Source: Saccharomycopsis fibuligera x Saccharomycopsis cf. fibuligera (lineage: Eukaryota > Ascomycota > Saccharomycetes > Ascoideales > Saccharomycopsidaceae). From it: a stretch of DNA of 64,000 bases. This document shows positions 1-9,131 of the stretch, piece by piece. Every line of letters starts with the position of its first letter. Position 1 is the stretch's first letter. The notes beneath the pieces are model-generated. The model searched no databases and was not told where the DNA came from. It was given only the letters and a program-made list of their open reading frames with translations. Location of the stretch: contig CP012810.1 in the NCBI GenBank assembly GCA_001936135.1, forward strand, positions 2,976,001 to 3,040,000, in the 5' to 3' direction. Made by a program: the position numbers and the translations under genes.

Positions 1-580
1 TACCCAAATGGCCATCAACTCTAGGCAAGAAGAAGCTGGTACCTACATCAGGAAAAAACCCAATTTCCATCTCAGGCATCGCCAAACGAGTATTTTCGGT
101 AGCGATTCTAAAAGGAGAGTGCACAGACAATCCAACACCGCCGCCCATTGTGATACCGTCCAAGTAACTCACCACTGGCTTAGAGTAAGAAGAAAGCAAA
201 TAGTTCAAAGAGTATTCTTTGTAGAAAAAATCAAGAGCTGTTTCCACTCTGCCATCAATAACATCTTTAGCTGCTTGAGCAACATCACCACCGGCACAGA
301 ATGATTTCTTGTTGCTAGAATTGATGATGATGACATTGGCAAGATTACTCTTTCCATATTCAAGTAATCTTGGAGTAATTTGGTCAACCATGTTACTGGT
401 TAACGAGTTCAACTTTTTTGGTCTGTTCAACGTGATTATTCTGGCAGCATTTTCATTCTTGAATAAGACTTCATCAGAAGCTGGTGTTGCTGCGGTGGAG
501 TATGATGACTTCAATGACATTGCTGCTGAAGTAGCAAATCTATTGGTAAACAGTCTTTGGTACTGTAAAGCTCTCAACAT
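1..580 (-). CDS. EHD3: 3-hydroxyisobutyryl-CoA hydrolase, N-terminal part (cut by window edge)
   Basis: The first 193 residues are visible; the rest lies beyond base 1. The enzyme hydrolyses 3-hydroxyisobutyryl-CoA in mitochondrial valine breakdown and belongs to the crotonase (enoyl-CoA hydratase) superfamily. Seen in the sequence: a basic, Ser/Ala-rich, acid-poor N-terminus of about 30 residues that fits a mitochondrial presequence, then LNRPKKLNSL, the oxyanion-hole motif SFCAGGDV, and the signature GITMGGGVGLSVHSPFR followed by MPEMEIGFFPDVG. This last signature separates the HIBYL-CoA hydrolase branch from ordinary enoyl-CoA hydratases. The start is the ATG whose complement is at 578-580, the first in frame. 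It is transcribed in the same direction as NOG1 upstream. Assignment is by motif recognition and is strong for the family. Confidence 0.9.
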   Translation of the reverse strand, partial: MLRALQYQRLFTNRFATSAAMSLKSSYSTAATPASDEVLFKNENAARIITLNRPKKLNSLTSNMVDQITPRLLEYGKSNLANVIIINSSNKKSFCAGGDVAQAAKDVIDGRVETALDFFYKEYSLNYLLSSYSKPVVSYLDGITMGGGVGLSVHSPFRIATENTRLAMPEMEIGFFPDVGTSFFLPRVDGHLG

Positions 581-1245
581 TTTATATTAATTTTTCAATA
601 TTTAATTTTTTTTCTTTTGTCTATGTTCTGTTGGTTTTTTTGCAGTCCCCCTAATCTTTGTTTTTCTTTCCTTTGATCCCTGCCTCAGTTCAAAAAGAAT
701 GACTGTTTCTTTTTTATTTTACGTTCTGTTTTTCCCCAACTAAATTTGTGGTTATTCTTTCCTTAATTGGAACTGGTGGGTTTTCAAAGTTGGCGCCTTC
801 GTTTTTTTTGTTTTTTTTTTTTTTTTTGAACGTTTCAATGATTGTAAAGAAAAAATATGAGAAAAAAAATTGTGCAAGCAAACTGCGTGCACGCGCCACA
901 TAACCAACCTTCCAGCATGCAGTAAAATAGAGTAATAAATAAGAACGGAGGACACTTTTCAGTATTTGCAACTTACACAATGGTATTTTTTTTGTATTTA
1001 TTCATTTTTAAAGCCCTGGATGATACGGTTGAGTATAAAGTTTTGAGTGTATCACATTGAAAAAAAAATTAAAACAAAAAAAATAAAACAAATGACCAAA
1101 AACAACTATAAAATCATTGAGAAGTAAAAGTTTAAAAGGAAAGAGAAAAATTTGAAAAAATTAAAAGAGGAAAGAAAACTAGCTTAGAACAGAATATAAT
1201 GGAATGATAAAACATGCAAACATAGAAATAAACAATACAAATAAC
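581..1245. other. Intergenic: EHD3 promoter and NOG1 3' end
   Basis: Both flanking genes run leftward, so this 665-bp gap holds the NOG1 3' region (right side, A-rich on the plus strand) and the EHD3 promoter (left side). T-rich stretches occur at 600-620 and 805-828. Leftward open frames across 714-980 encode low-complexity Lys/Phe runs and look like chance. Nothing else is seen. Confidence 0.6.
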
Positions 1246-3162
1246 TTATCTATAATCAGTCTTACCAATACCTCTTTTACCAGCAACCAAGTGCTTGGAC
1301 AAAGTGACTGGTTGATGACGATCACCTTCACCCTTTCTGGCCTGTTTGTTACGTTCACGACGTTGGACCTTGGCCAATTTTTCAGCCTTAGCTCTAGAGA
1401 CTTCATCAGCAACACCATCAACACGCTTATCACCTTGCTTAAGTGGAACCCTGCGTCTCTTCTCACCGCTAGATTCGTCCATAACAATATCAGAACCTCT
1501 TTCAACGTCTTCGGCACCACTTTGCAATTTTCTTTTACGACCAGCCAATGCAGTCGTGTCATGACCCAAGGAAGTCAAGTGTTTTTCCATATCACTGTAG
1601 TTCTTGGTCTGCTTACTACGTGGCATAATACCACGGTTCTTCAAAGCTTTTCTATTTCTGGCAGCATTGATCATCTTCTTTTGTTTATTACGAATCCATT
1701 CGGCTTTTTCTTTAATATCTTCAACGGCTTCATCTTCAATTTCAGAATCGGAGTCGTAGAAACCTTCTTTTTCCAATCTTTCTTCTTCTTCTTCCAAAGC
1801 CTTCAACTTGCTTATTATATCTGGATCCAAGAAATCATAAACATTACGACCATTAAGCACTTCTGGCATGATATCGTTTTTCCACTCATCATCATCCAAC
1901 AAATAATTGTCCTTCAAATTAACATTGAAGACACCGGCACCACCATTTTCAGCTTCTTCATCTCTGGCCAATCTTCTTCTGTTTGGATCGTTAAGATCAA
2001 ATTTCTTCAAATATTGCACAGCTTCTGGAATGTATGGCTTACGTTCAACGTCATCTCTAGCTTGAGGAGTAGCAACGTGAATTTTGTTGAGAATGTTACT
2101 AGATTTGGCAACACCTTTCAATTTTTGTTCAATTCTGGCACTCAACAATTTTTCACAAGCTCTGTTACGAGTAGCCATAACGTTTTCAGTATCTTGACAA
2201 GAAATTTCAGCAACATCAACACCACTTTGAGAAGTAATCGATTTGATAAGTTCTTGACGTTCTTCATCCAAATCCTCTGGCTTTATGATATCGGATTTGT
2301 TGAAAACAATCATCACTGACTTGTTAGCAAATAATGGCTTAATGGAGTTAAATAATTTAACTTGAGCTTCAATGGAAAAACCACACTGTTCAGACAAATC
2401 CATGAAGTACATAATAGTGGATCTCAAATGAGCAATAGCATAGATGGACTGCATTTCAATATTATTCATATCTTCAACCGGTCTGTCCAATATACCTGGA
2501 GTATCAATGGCTTGAAATCTAAGGTATTTGTAATCAAAATGACCAACGTACAATGATTTAGTGGTAAAAGCATATGGTTGTACTTCGACATCAGCCTTAG
2601 TGACAGCTCTCAAGAAAGAAGATTTACCAACGTTAGGGTACCCACAAATAACAACAGTTCTGGTGTTTGGGTCAATAGAAGGCAAACGGCCCAAATGTTG
2701 TCTAACTTGTTCCAAATAAATTAAAGGATCTTTCAATTTCTTGGTAATGGTGGCCATTCTACCCAATGCAGCTCTTTTCAACTGTTTACATTGGAATAAA
2801 GATTGACCAAATTTCAACAATCTAACATAATCTCTAGAGACTTGTTCAATCAAAGTTTTGGCTCTGGAAATAGCAGCCAAAGAGACTTTATAATGATTTT
2901 TTTCATATAAAGTGTCCATCAAATCACGATGAAATGGATGAACTTCATCAATCTTTGGAAACCCAGACAACACATCGTCGAATTTTTCAATAAAACCTTC
3001 AGCAGTAAACCTAACTTTTCTCATATAAAATGATCTGATACGGGTCATAGCAAAACCAGGTCTAATAACCGTTGGGGTTTTACGTTGAGTTCTGTTAAGA
3101 ACAATATCCAACAAGTCCCCCGAATTAGGGACTGTAGCGATGTCTTTCCAACTAAGCTGCAT
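1246..3162 (-). CDS. NOG1: Nucleolar GTP-binding protein Nog1 (60S ribosome assembly GTPase)
   Basis: 638 residues, the usual length. Nog1 is a nucleolar Obg-related GTPase on pre-60S particles, where its C-terminal tail occupies the peptide exit tunnel. The N-terminal helical domain (1-165) has the conserved start MQLSWKDI and RPGFAMTRIRSFYMRKV. The GTPase domain carries the P-loop GYPNVGKSS (174-182), DTPG (220-223) and NKSD (288-291). The C-terminus is rich in Lys/Arg and ends in KRGIGKTDYR. I found no CTG codon in the third of the gene I scanned codon by codon, which fits strong expression in a yeast that avoids CTG. The start is the first ATG (complement at 3160-3162). It is divergent from the small gene at 3854. 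Identification is near certain. Confidence 0.97.
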   Translation of the reverse strand: MQLSWKDIATVPNSGDLLDIVLNRTQRKTPTVIRPGFAMTRIRSFYMRKVRFTAEGFIEKFDDVLSGFPKIDEVHPFHRDLMDTLYEKNHYKVSLAAISRAKTLIEQVSRDYVRLLKFGQSLFQCKQLKRAALGRMATITKKLKDPLIYLEQVRQHLGRLPSIDPNTRTVVICGYPNVGKSSFLRAVTKADVEVQPYAFTTKSLYVGHFDYKYLRFQAIDTPGILDRPVEDMNNIEMQSIYAIAHLRSTIMYFMDLSEQCGFSIEAQVKLFNSIKPLFANKSVMIVFNKSDIIKPEDLDEERQELIKSITSQSGVDVAEISCQDTENVMATRNRACEKLLSARIEQKLKGVAKSSNILNKIHVATPQARDDVERKPYIPEAVQYLKKFDLNDPNRRRLARDEEAENGGAGVFNVNLKDNYLLDDDEWKNDIMPEVLNGRNVYDFLDPDIISKLKALEEEEERLEKEGFYDSDSEIEDEAVEDIKEKAEWIRNKQKKMINAARNRKALKNRGIMPRSKQTKNYSDMEKHLTSLGHDTTALAGRKRKLQSGAEDVERGSDIVMDESSGEKRRRVPLKQGDKRVDGVADEVSRAKAEKLAKVQRRERNKQARKGEGDRHQPVTLSKHLVAGKRGIGKTDYR

Positions 3163-3853
3163 CTTTATGTAATTTCGAATTTGATTTCTCTTTTTTTATG
3201 CAAATGATGCTATCCAGCTTGATCCCGAAACAAAAATAGAATATCACTTGTTTAAACAGGAAATGAGAAAGCTGGAGAAGTATTGAAGCTTTGGAATAAA
3301 GGGAAAAAGGAGAATGAAAAATAGCAGCTCTTCCTCTGATACTCTTCTGTGCAGAATAAAAAAAAAAAAAAATTTTTTTTTCCTCTGCTCTACAGGTAGG
3401 AGGAACAGAAAAAAGTAAAACAGTAAAAAACTTTTTCCCTCGGGTAACTCATCTCATCTTCATCGTGCAGATATTATGCGGTATTGTGCATTATTATACA
3501 TGGCATCGGTAATAGCCAGATGTCTGCTGTTTACGGCTGGAAGCCGCTTTTTGTGGAGGTTGAGAGATGAGTAAACAGTAGCGGAGCCATTGAGCAGGAA
3601 CTGTCTGTGGTTAGTGTATAGCACTTTGCCTAGATAGCTGCAGAAGAAATGTGGAGCAGGCCTGGATTGTGTCCGGGTTTTTGTAGAAAGAGGCCCAAAT
3701 ATCCGAACATACTTATTCAAAGTACACTCACTATCTGCTATAGCGCTAATTATTCTCATACTGTCTATCAACTTCAAACGAAGTACTTTGCTAAATACGA
3801 ACACTTCAAAATTTATACAAACAAATAACAGAAAAAAAAAACTTTGCAGCAGT
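3163..3853. promoter_or_regulatory. Divergent promoter of NOG1 and the 188-aa unknown gene, with PAC- and RRPE-like elements
   Basis: An A-run followed by a T-run at about 3359-3381 gives an AAAATTTT core (RRPE-like), and CTCATCTCATC at 3448-3458 contains two CTCATC units (complement GATGAG, PAC-like). RRPE and PAC are the known ribosome-biogenesis promoter elements of budding yeasts, and NOG1 is such a gene, with its ATG about 200-290 bp away. The pairing is inference from motif and context; single copies of such short motifs are weak evidence. Confidence 0.35.
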
Positions 3854-4420
3854 ATGACCAGCCAATTTGACCCAGAAGTACAAGAAGATGATGAATGGTT
3901 TAAAGAGGTTGTTCGCAATTTAACTGCTGCTGGCGCCGGGCGGGGATTTTTAAAGGACAGTAATAGTAACATAACTGGAAGACGAATTTTCTTTAGACCT
4001 GAGAGCAAGTCAGGGGCCGCAAACTCGTTAGTGCAGTTTCCTGTCAAGGCAATACCTACGCCAAATTTGGAGCAGCATTCTCAAGGCAGCGAGTTTGCGT
4101 TGTCGCCGGATGCTGAAGTTTCCTTGCAGACATACAGTTATTTTGAGCCGCCCTTAGACTATCGTAGTGTTAGTGGTAGCGGTTACAGCAGTGAAAAAGA
4201 AATTCCCAATAACATAGCCAATCCAGAAAACTCAAATGTTAGCTTTCAGTTTCAAAATAACTTACAGAATGGTACACCTGTTCAGCCATTGAATAATGCT
4301 GCTAATTTTGTTCAACCTACACAGGGAAAGAGAAAATTCTCAGGCGGTAATGATGGCAGTGAGACCAAACACAGGAGAATAGACATTTTGGGAACAGGAT
4401 CCTCTATAAGCACAGATTAG
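3854..4420 (+). CDS. Unknown 188-aa protein with basic C-terminal motif
   Basis: Not recognised. The frame is open further upstream, but the first ATG is at 3854 (MTSQFDPEVQ), so I start there. The N-terminus is acidic (EVQEDDEWFKEVVRNL), with a predicted short helix, followed by a Gly/Ala turn (AAGAGRGFL) and an Asn/Ser/Gln-rich middle without predicted domain. The C-terminus holds two basic clusters, QGKRKF and TKHRRIDI, about ten residues apart, which could serve as a bipartite nuclear signal. It diverges from NOG1 and could share its promoter. Composition looks coding (mixed codons, no long homopolymers). A small nuclear regulatory protein is a guess only. The opposite strand also has an open frame of similar length here, but that one has no recognisable composition. 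Confidence 0.6.
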   Translation: MTSQFDPEVQEDDEWFKEVVRNLTAAGAGRGFLKDSNSNITGRRIFFRPESKSGAANSLVQFPVKAIPTPNLEQHSQGSEFALSPDAEVSLQTYSYFEPPLDYRSVSGSGYSSEKEIPNNIANPENSNVSFQFQNNLQNGTPVQPLNNAANFVQPTQGKRKFSGGNDGSETKHRRIDILGTGSSISTD

Positions 4421-5155
4421 TTTGATGATGTGGATGTCAATTTTATTTTTTTTTTTCTACTGTTTTCTAATTTTTTCTTTAAAAAAAAAAATGTGTGTAT
4501 TTGAACATTCAATAAAAATGTTTATAAAAAAAATTACATAATCTTTGAACACTCAACTTTGGAAGTTACCGCAAACTTTTTTTTTTCTTTTCATAAATTG
4601 GTAATTTCACCATAGAGAAGTAGTAAGCGCTTTCCACAAAAACAGACCAGGGTTAACTTATGTTTTTATATTGCTTACAGGTCTGGCTAGATGCTTATTT
4701 GTCCAATTTATTTTGTTCATAGGCTCTCAATGGAGTTGAGCAGTAATGCGTACTGCAAAATCCCTTCACGGGTAGCTACTATGAAAAAAAAGGGGACCAA
4801 CAAAAACTGCGAAATGCTCCCATCCGTACATAAGGCTATCAAAGCCAGGCTATATGTTTGCTTTATTTATTCAAGTTACTCAATCTATTTTGAACTCCGT
4901 GGTACTTTCTACAAGCTACCTGTGGATAGCTGCCATGTAGCGGAACATTAGTTCATCTTGCGTTACGAGCCCGTGGTTGATGTCAGAGGGAAAGGAAAAT
5001 TGGCGGCGGCGCCGCCAGCCAGCGCAGATTGATTGATTGATTGATTAACTCCCGCTATACAGACAGACCATCTCGCTTTGCATCATTGGCCATTTTGTTA
5101 ATCGGCGGCTTTGAATCATCTTCAAAGAATACGCGTATTTCTGACAATTGTAATA
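4421..5155. other. Intergenic with GC palindrome and GATT repeat
   Basis: 735 bp between two rightward genes. T- and A-rich stretches at 4446-4490 fit the 3' end of the upstream gene. A perfect 12-bp palindrome built of GGCGGC/GCCGCC lies at 5005-5016, directly followed by four to five GATT units at about 5026-5046, shortly before VPS24. An open frame with ATG at 4691 (86 codons) is Tyr/Ser-rich and has no recognisable feature; I do not call it. Confidence 0.5.
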
Positions 5156-5918
5156 ATGGATTTTATCAAGAAGAAGATATGGGGCCCGGACCCTAAGGAG
5201 CAGGTAAGTGAATTGTTGTTATTCTGAACCTCCAGTATAGCAGTGAACCAAAACTAACGCACATAGATGAGAAAATGTAACTCACTTTTGAGAAGAAACA
5301 AGAACCAACTAGACAGAAGCATCAATAGCATGAACCCGCTAATAAAAAAGACTGAAGGTTTGATAAAGCAATCAGTGAAGAAGAATGATTTAAAGTCTGC
5401 TAAATTGTACGCTCGTGAACTAATCAATATCAAGCGGCAAAAAGCCCGACTTGTTACTTCAAAAGCACATTTGGATTCTATTACTATGCAAATCAATGAG
5501 TCGTTCACGATGCTTAAGCTCCAGGGCAAGATCAATTCTACTACGGGGATAATGAAAGAGGTCAATACGTTGATCAAATTGCCTGAACTAACAGGGACAA
5601 TGAACCAATTGCAACAAGAGCTCATGAAGAGCGGTATAATTAATGAAATGATTGAAGATACAGTGGATGGATTTGCCGAAGCTGATGATATTGAGGAAGA
5701 AGAAGCCGACGAGGAAATTAACAAGATTATTACCGATGTGACTAATGTGAAACTCGGCGAGATTGGTGAAGTGCCTCAAGATGTGGAGACTCATATTGAG
5801 CTGCCTATACAGGAGGAAGATGTACAGAATCAAGAAGAATTGGTGGCTGAGGGAGGAATAATGGATAATGATGATACATTGAATGAAATGAGGGAAAGGC
5901 TCAAGGCGTTGCAAGGAT

Positions 5919-5920
<2 letters not shown>
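5156..5920 (+). CDS. VPS24: ESCRT-III subunit Vps24 (CHMP3), two exons
   Basis: Exon 1 is 5156-5203 (16 codons, MDFIKKKIWGPDPKEQ), exon 2 is 5267-5920. The 63-nt intron begins GTAAGT, has branch site ACTAAC at 5253-5258 and ends TAG at 5266; phase 0. Joined, the product is 233 residues. Vps24 caps and bundles Snf7 filaments in ESCRT-III at endosomes and pairs with Vps2. The start matches the yeast Vps24 start (MDYIKKAIWGPDPKEQ, from memory) almost residue for residue. The body is a basic helical hairpin (about 17-110), then acidic (EEEEADEEINKII) with a C-terminal MIM1-like helix MRERLKALQG that binds the Vps4 MIT domain. Exon 2 begins with an ATG of its own, so an annotator ignoring the intron would drop the conserved N-terminus. 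Confidence 0.96.
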
Positions 5921-5949
<29 letters not shown>

Positions 5950-6239
5950 GTTTGTTTGTTTCTATTAATACACGTTTAAAACTTTTGATGATTCTGGACA
6001 TATAGGTTGTGTAGTACAAGCTAATGTACAAGTTATTTTAGGAAACAGCCAATATTCTACAACAGACAGATATAGGGAACAACGAAAATCGTAAAGAGCA
6101 CATAACATTATCGTAACAGAGGCGATCATGAGAAAATATCAACACCATAAAGAAAGTAAAAAAGAAAAGCAGATAGTATTAAAAAGAAACAAAGTCATAA
6201 TAATATAATCTGAAACAGCGGCTAGAAATAACAACTCAT
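5921..6239. other. Convergent 3' region VPS24 / POX18-like, with T28 tract
   Basis: The two genes converge here. A run of 28 T begins one base after the VPS24 stop (5922-5949). The right half is A-rich on the plus strand, as expected for the 3' end of a leftward gene. No further feature. Confidence 0.5.
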
Positions 6240-6626
6240 TTAAAGCTTTGCCTTTGGCCCATTCTTGAAAACTGACTCAACTTCAGCGGCTTTGGCAACA
6301 TCCCCTCTAAGCTTCAATCTACCGGACAAAAACAAAGTTTGAGCGCTAGCTTTACCAGTGATCAATTTTTTCAAATTGATATCAGTAGTGATGATCTGAG
6401 CATCGTGATTTTTAACATCATCTTGAGAAATGGCAGTAACTGTGCCTTTGTTTTTCAAATCAAGCAACCATGCTTGCTGGCTTCCCTGCTTGTTTTTGAT
6501 GTTGAAGACAATAGCGCCCTTGATCTTATCAATGGATTTTTGACGGAAGTCAGCATCGGACAGAAGCTGGTCGTTGATCTGGCTGAGCAACTCAGATGAC
6601 TTAAACCCTTCAACTTTGATAGACAT
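6240..6626 (-). CDS. POX18: Peroxisomal SCP2-type sterol carrier / non-specific lipid transfer protein
   Basis: 128 residues from the first ATG (complement 6624-6626; the frame upstream has only a TTG). A single SCP2 domain fills the protein: FNIKNKQGSQQAWLLDLKN, then DINLKKLITGKASAQTLFLSGRLKLRGD, the typical final helix region binding acyl chains. The C-terminus AKL is a canonical type-1 peroxisome targeting signal. The size, single-domain layout and AKL match the oleate-induced peroxisomal protein POX18/PXP-18 described in Candida tropicalis, thought to bind acyl-CoA and protect acyl-CoA oxidase. The symbol is used in that sense. It is divergent from RPS25, with a long shared intergenic region; I could not see a convincing oleate response element. 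Confidence 0.92.
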   Translation of the reverse strand: MSIKVEGFKSSELLSQINDQLLSDADFRQKSIDKIKGAIVFNIKNKQGSQQAWLLDLKNKGTVTAISQDDVKNHDAQIITTDINLKKLITGKASAQTLFLSGRLKLRGDVAKAAEVESVFKNGPKAKL

Positions 6627-8100
6627 GGTGCGTATAGATAACAAAATTGAGAATTTTGGAACTTTATGTTTGCGTTGAAATTGTCTGAATTTAATAGTGG
6701 TCTAAGCTCAATTGAGTATTACATTCCCAAGGGAGAGAAAACATCCTCTTTTTATATACGGAGAATCGTCGGTTGTCCTTAGAATCGATTGTCTGTTGCT
6801 GCGAGGTGCGGTGCTAGTGCTGTGGCGGTCAAAAAAAAAAAATAAAAAAAAGAGAACGTTTTTCTCGGAAGGCGGGGCGCTTGTATCTGCATGTGATTGA
6901 CAGCTTATCCGGTCATGTGATTGGTCAGATGACGTACTTCTCGCTGGCGCTCCATCACTTGTAATTAGGAAGACAGCGTTGCCATTTCTTGGATCCACAT
7001 CTCGATCGAGGCATAACGGTGAAGAAAGACTCAGTCACTCTGCTTTCGCTCACTGTTTATCTACTAGACGCCAAACAATCTCTCTTTTTCTTTTTCTTCT
7101 CTTTCGAAGTGAGCTGCTCTTCTGACGAAGAAAATGCCGCTAAAAAAAGTTCAAATATTGGCCACTTTTTGAACTGCACAGTGGACATTTTCGCAAGTTG
7201 ATGTGTCGTCCGCTCGAGTGCTAACATGCTCGCATAAAAGTTTCACCGGTGGCGCAATTTGTTTGGACTACAAGGTAGTCAACTTTGCATCAGACATTTT
7301 TTTCGGCTAGTCATGTCTCCAATGTTGCATATTACTGATGAATATTATCTTCGGGATAGACTGTGAGCAGTGGAGAACTACAGTCAGAGCTGGCTGGCAT
7401 TTACACTACAGGTATCTTACTTTGTGACAATGGAAAGCTATGTCAAAGCTTAATACACGGAGGGTTTCTGAGCAATTGGTAAGCATAAAACCCTAGAAAC
7501 TTTACCACAAGTTTGAATCTTAATCTGGCTTATTGTCATTGTAGCGCTTATCCAACGCCTGTCTGTCTGCCTGTATTCTGCCAAAGATGTCAAACGCACT
7601 ACTGGGCGCAAGCCACATATTAGCCCTTAAAATTACAGAAAAGAAAAACCACAACAATCATGTGATGTAAATGAGGGCTAATGATAAAGACGTCACGCAG
7701 GTCATGTGGTGTCACAAATCACATTGATGGTTGTGCAGCCCTGTGACTATTTACCCTACGCTCTCATAATCTTATTGTTGGCGGACTAGCAAGTGGTGGT
7801 GGCCACAGGCTGCTAACGCCCACACTGTACTGTGTGGTGCCCCAGCGAGCCCCCCTCTGCCACTCGTTCTCTCACTGTGTGGCTCTCCCACTCTGCCTCC
7901 TCTCTCTCTCTCTCTCTCGCCCAGTATCCCGCTGCTCCTCCCGCTGCTGCTGTGCTGCTGCTGCTGCTACTGTAGTGCCAGTGTGAGCGAAAAAAAAAAC
8001 GAAAAAAAGTAGTATGAAAAAATTACACTGCTCTTTTTTTTTCCTCCTCTCTTTTGTTTGAGGAAAGTCAGCAACGAATAATAAAGACATAATATACCAA
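6627..8100. promoter_or_regulatory. Divergent promoter region of POX18-like gene and RPS25
   Basis: Seen near RPS25: TTAGCCCT at 7620-7627 and its complement AGGGCTAA at 7674-7681, facing each other, with CATGTG at 7659-7664 and again at 7703-7708 (the latter followed by GTGTCAC). In Candida, ribosomal protein genes are known to be driven by Tbf1 (TTAGGG-type sites) and Cbf1 (CACGTG/CATGTG E-boxes), and the same pair occurs before RPP0 in this window. A pyrimidine-rich stretch at 7880-7975 (CT- and CTG-repeats) precedes the probable transcription start near 8000-8090. CATGTG also occurs near the POX18-like gene (about 6912). Assignment of factors is inference. Confidence 0.45.
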
Positions 8101-8806
8101 GTAAGTAGACATCTATCATGAAGATCTCATGGGAGTCATGACATAGCAGAATCAGATAAGAGTCAAAAAAAGATATCATCATTATTGGGATTGAAAAGGG
8201 AGCATGAATGAATCAGTATTACCACATTCAATATTGATATATTTTCGAGATAATCACCATCACTAAGGTATTTGCCTTTGAGAACACTACACAAAGTGTC
8301 AACAAAAATTTGAGAAATCAGCAGTAATGTATTGAAAAAGAACTTGTTCAAACCATATGGGATATCAGCATTTTGCGAGCACCTCCGTTGAGCAGCATTC
8401 ACTGCTCTTAATATTCAATATTTAACAAGAGAAGGCGATACAAAAAGCGATTAAAATAAAAAAAAAATTGCACTGGCAGTGAGTGGACGTCATGAAGTTT
8501 CTCTTGAAATGGGAGCTATGCTATTTCGGTAAAGTGTAAAACAAGCATTACAAGAAAACCGTACAAAGGCCTTAAAAAATATATCAAGATTTTGGGGTCT
8601 CAATGCTTAGACATTATTGATTTGCACAGTACATCATATTGGTGTGATGTTGATAAAAGCGACGCAAAGATGAACAACTGCAAGTCATGTCTTTTCTACA
8701 CTTTTCAAAATGATGATGATTCTCTAATATCTTTTTCTGTTGAAGTCATAGTTCCTAGCAGCAACTTTTTTCAACAGTTTAGCAAACAAACTAACAATTT
8801 TTTTAG
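8101..8806 (+). other. Probable 706-nt intron in the 5'UTR of RPS25
   Basis: A perfect donor GTAAGT lies at 8101-8106 and an acceptor block ACTAAC (8790-8795), T-run, TTTAG (8806) ends one base before the RPS25 ATG at 8808. Branch-to-acceptor distance is about 11 nt, as in the other introns of this window. The interval has no convincing coding frame. Several ATGs inside would act as upstream starts if it stayed in the mRNA, which supports removal. Long introns are typical of yeast ribosomal protein genes, and 5'UTR introns are known among them in Candida. I looked for a box C/D snoRNA: an ATGATGATGA stretch exists at about 8710, but no convincing D-box partner. Confidence 0.65.
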
Positions 8807-8807
8807 T

Positions 8808-9131
8808 ATGCCTCCAAAGGTTCAATTATCCAAAGCTGCCAAAGCCGCCGCTGCCATGGCCGGTGGTAAGAAGTCCAAGAAGAAGTGGTCCAAGAAGTCC
8901 GTCAAGGACAAGGCCCAACACTTGGTTGTCCTTGACCAAGAGAAATACGACCGTATTTTGAAGGAAGTCCCAACCTACAGATACGTTTCTGTTTCCGTTT
9001 TGGTTGACAGATTAAAGGTTAACGGTTCTTTGGCTAGAGTTGCTATTTCCCACTTGGAAAAAGAGGGTCTTATCAAGAGAGTTTCTAGACACTCTTCTCA
9101 ATTGATCTACACCAGAGCTACTGCTGAGTAA
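8808..9131 (+). CDS. RPS25: 40S ribosomal protein eS25 (Rps25)
   Basis: 107 residues, the normal length. eS25 sits on the head of the 40S subunit near the E-site and is needed for several IRES- and RAN-type initiation events. Seen: the start [20 protein letters not shown], the basic [38 protein letters not shown] and the winged-helix segment [19 protein letters not shown] with the end [10 protein letters not shown]. Codon use is strongly biased (TTG for Leu, AGA for Arg, GGT for Gly), as for highly expressed genes. The frame stays open upstream to 8592, but that part has a different composition, contains the branch site and acceptor, and does not resemble eS25, so the ATG at 8808 is the start. 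Confidence 0.98.
   Translation: MPPKVQLSKAAKAAAAMAGGKKSKKKWSKKSVKDKAQHLVVLDQEKYDRILKEVPTYRYVSVSVLVDRLKVNGSLARVAISHLEKEGLIKRVSRHSSQLIYTRATAE

Noticed and set aside
1204-2319. 371-codon open frame antisense to NOG1
   Set aside because: It is the complement of a strongly coding GTPase gene; composition (Phe/Thr/Ile-rich) and position show a shadow frame.
3460-4047. Leftward 195-codon frame overlapping the 188-aa gene
   Set aside because: No recognisable domain; the plus-strand frame has better composition and an ATG with plausible leader.
4691-4951. 86-codon ATG frame between two genes
   Set aside because: No domain, no repeat, typical of chance frames of this length.
8700-8760. Possible box C/D snoRNA in the RPS25 leader intron
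   Set aside because: C-box-like ATGATGA is present, but no D box CTGA at a fitting distance and no terminal stem.
8592-8807. N-terminal extension of RPS25
   Set aside because: Unlike eS25, and contains a branch site and acceptor directly before the conserved start; treated as intron.
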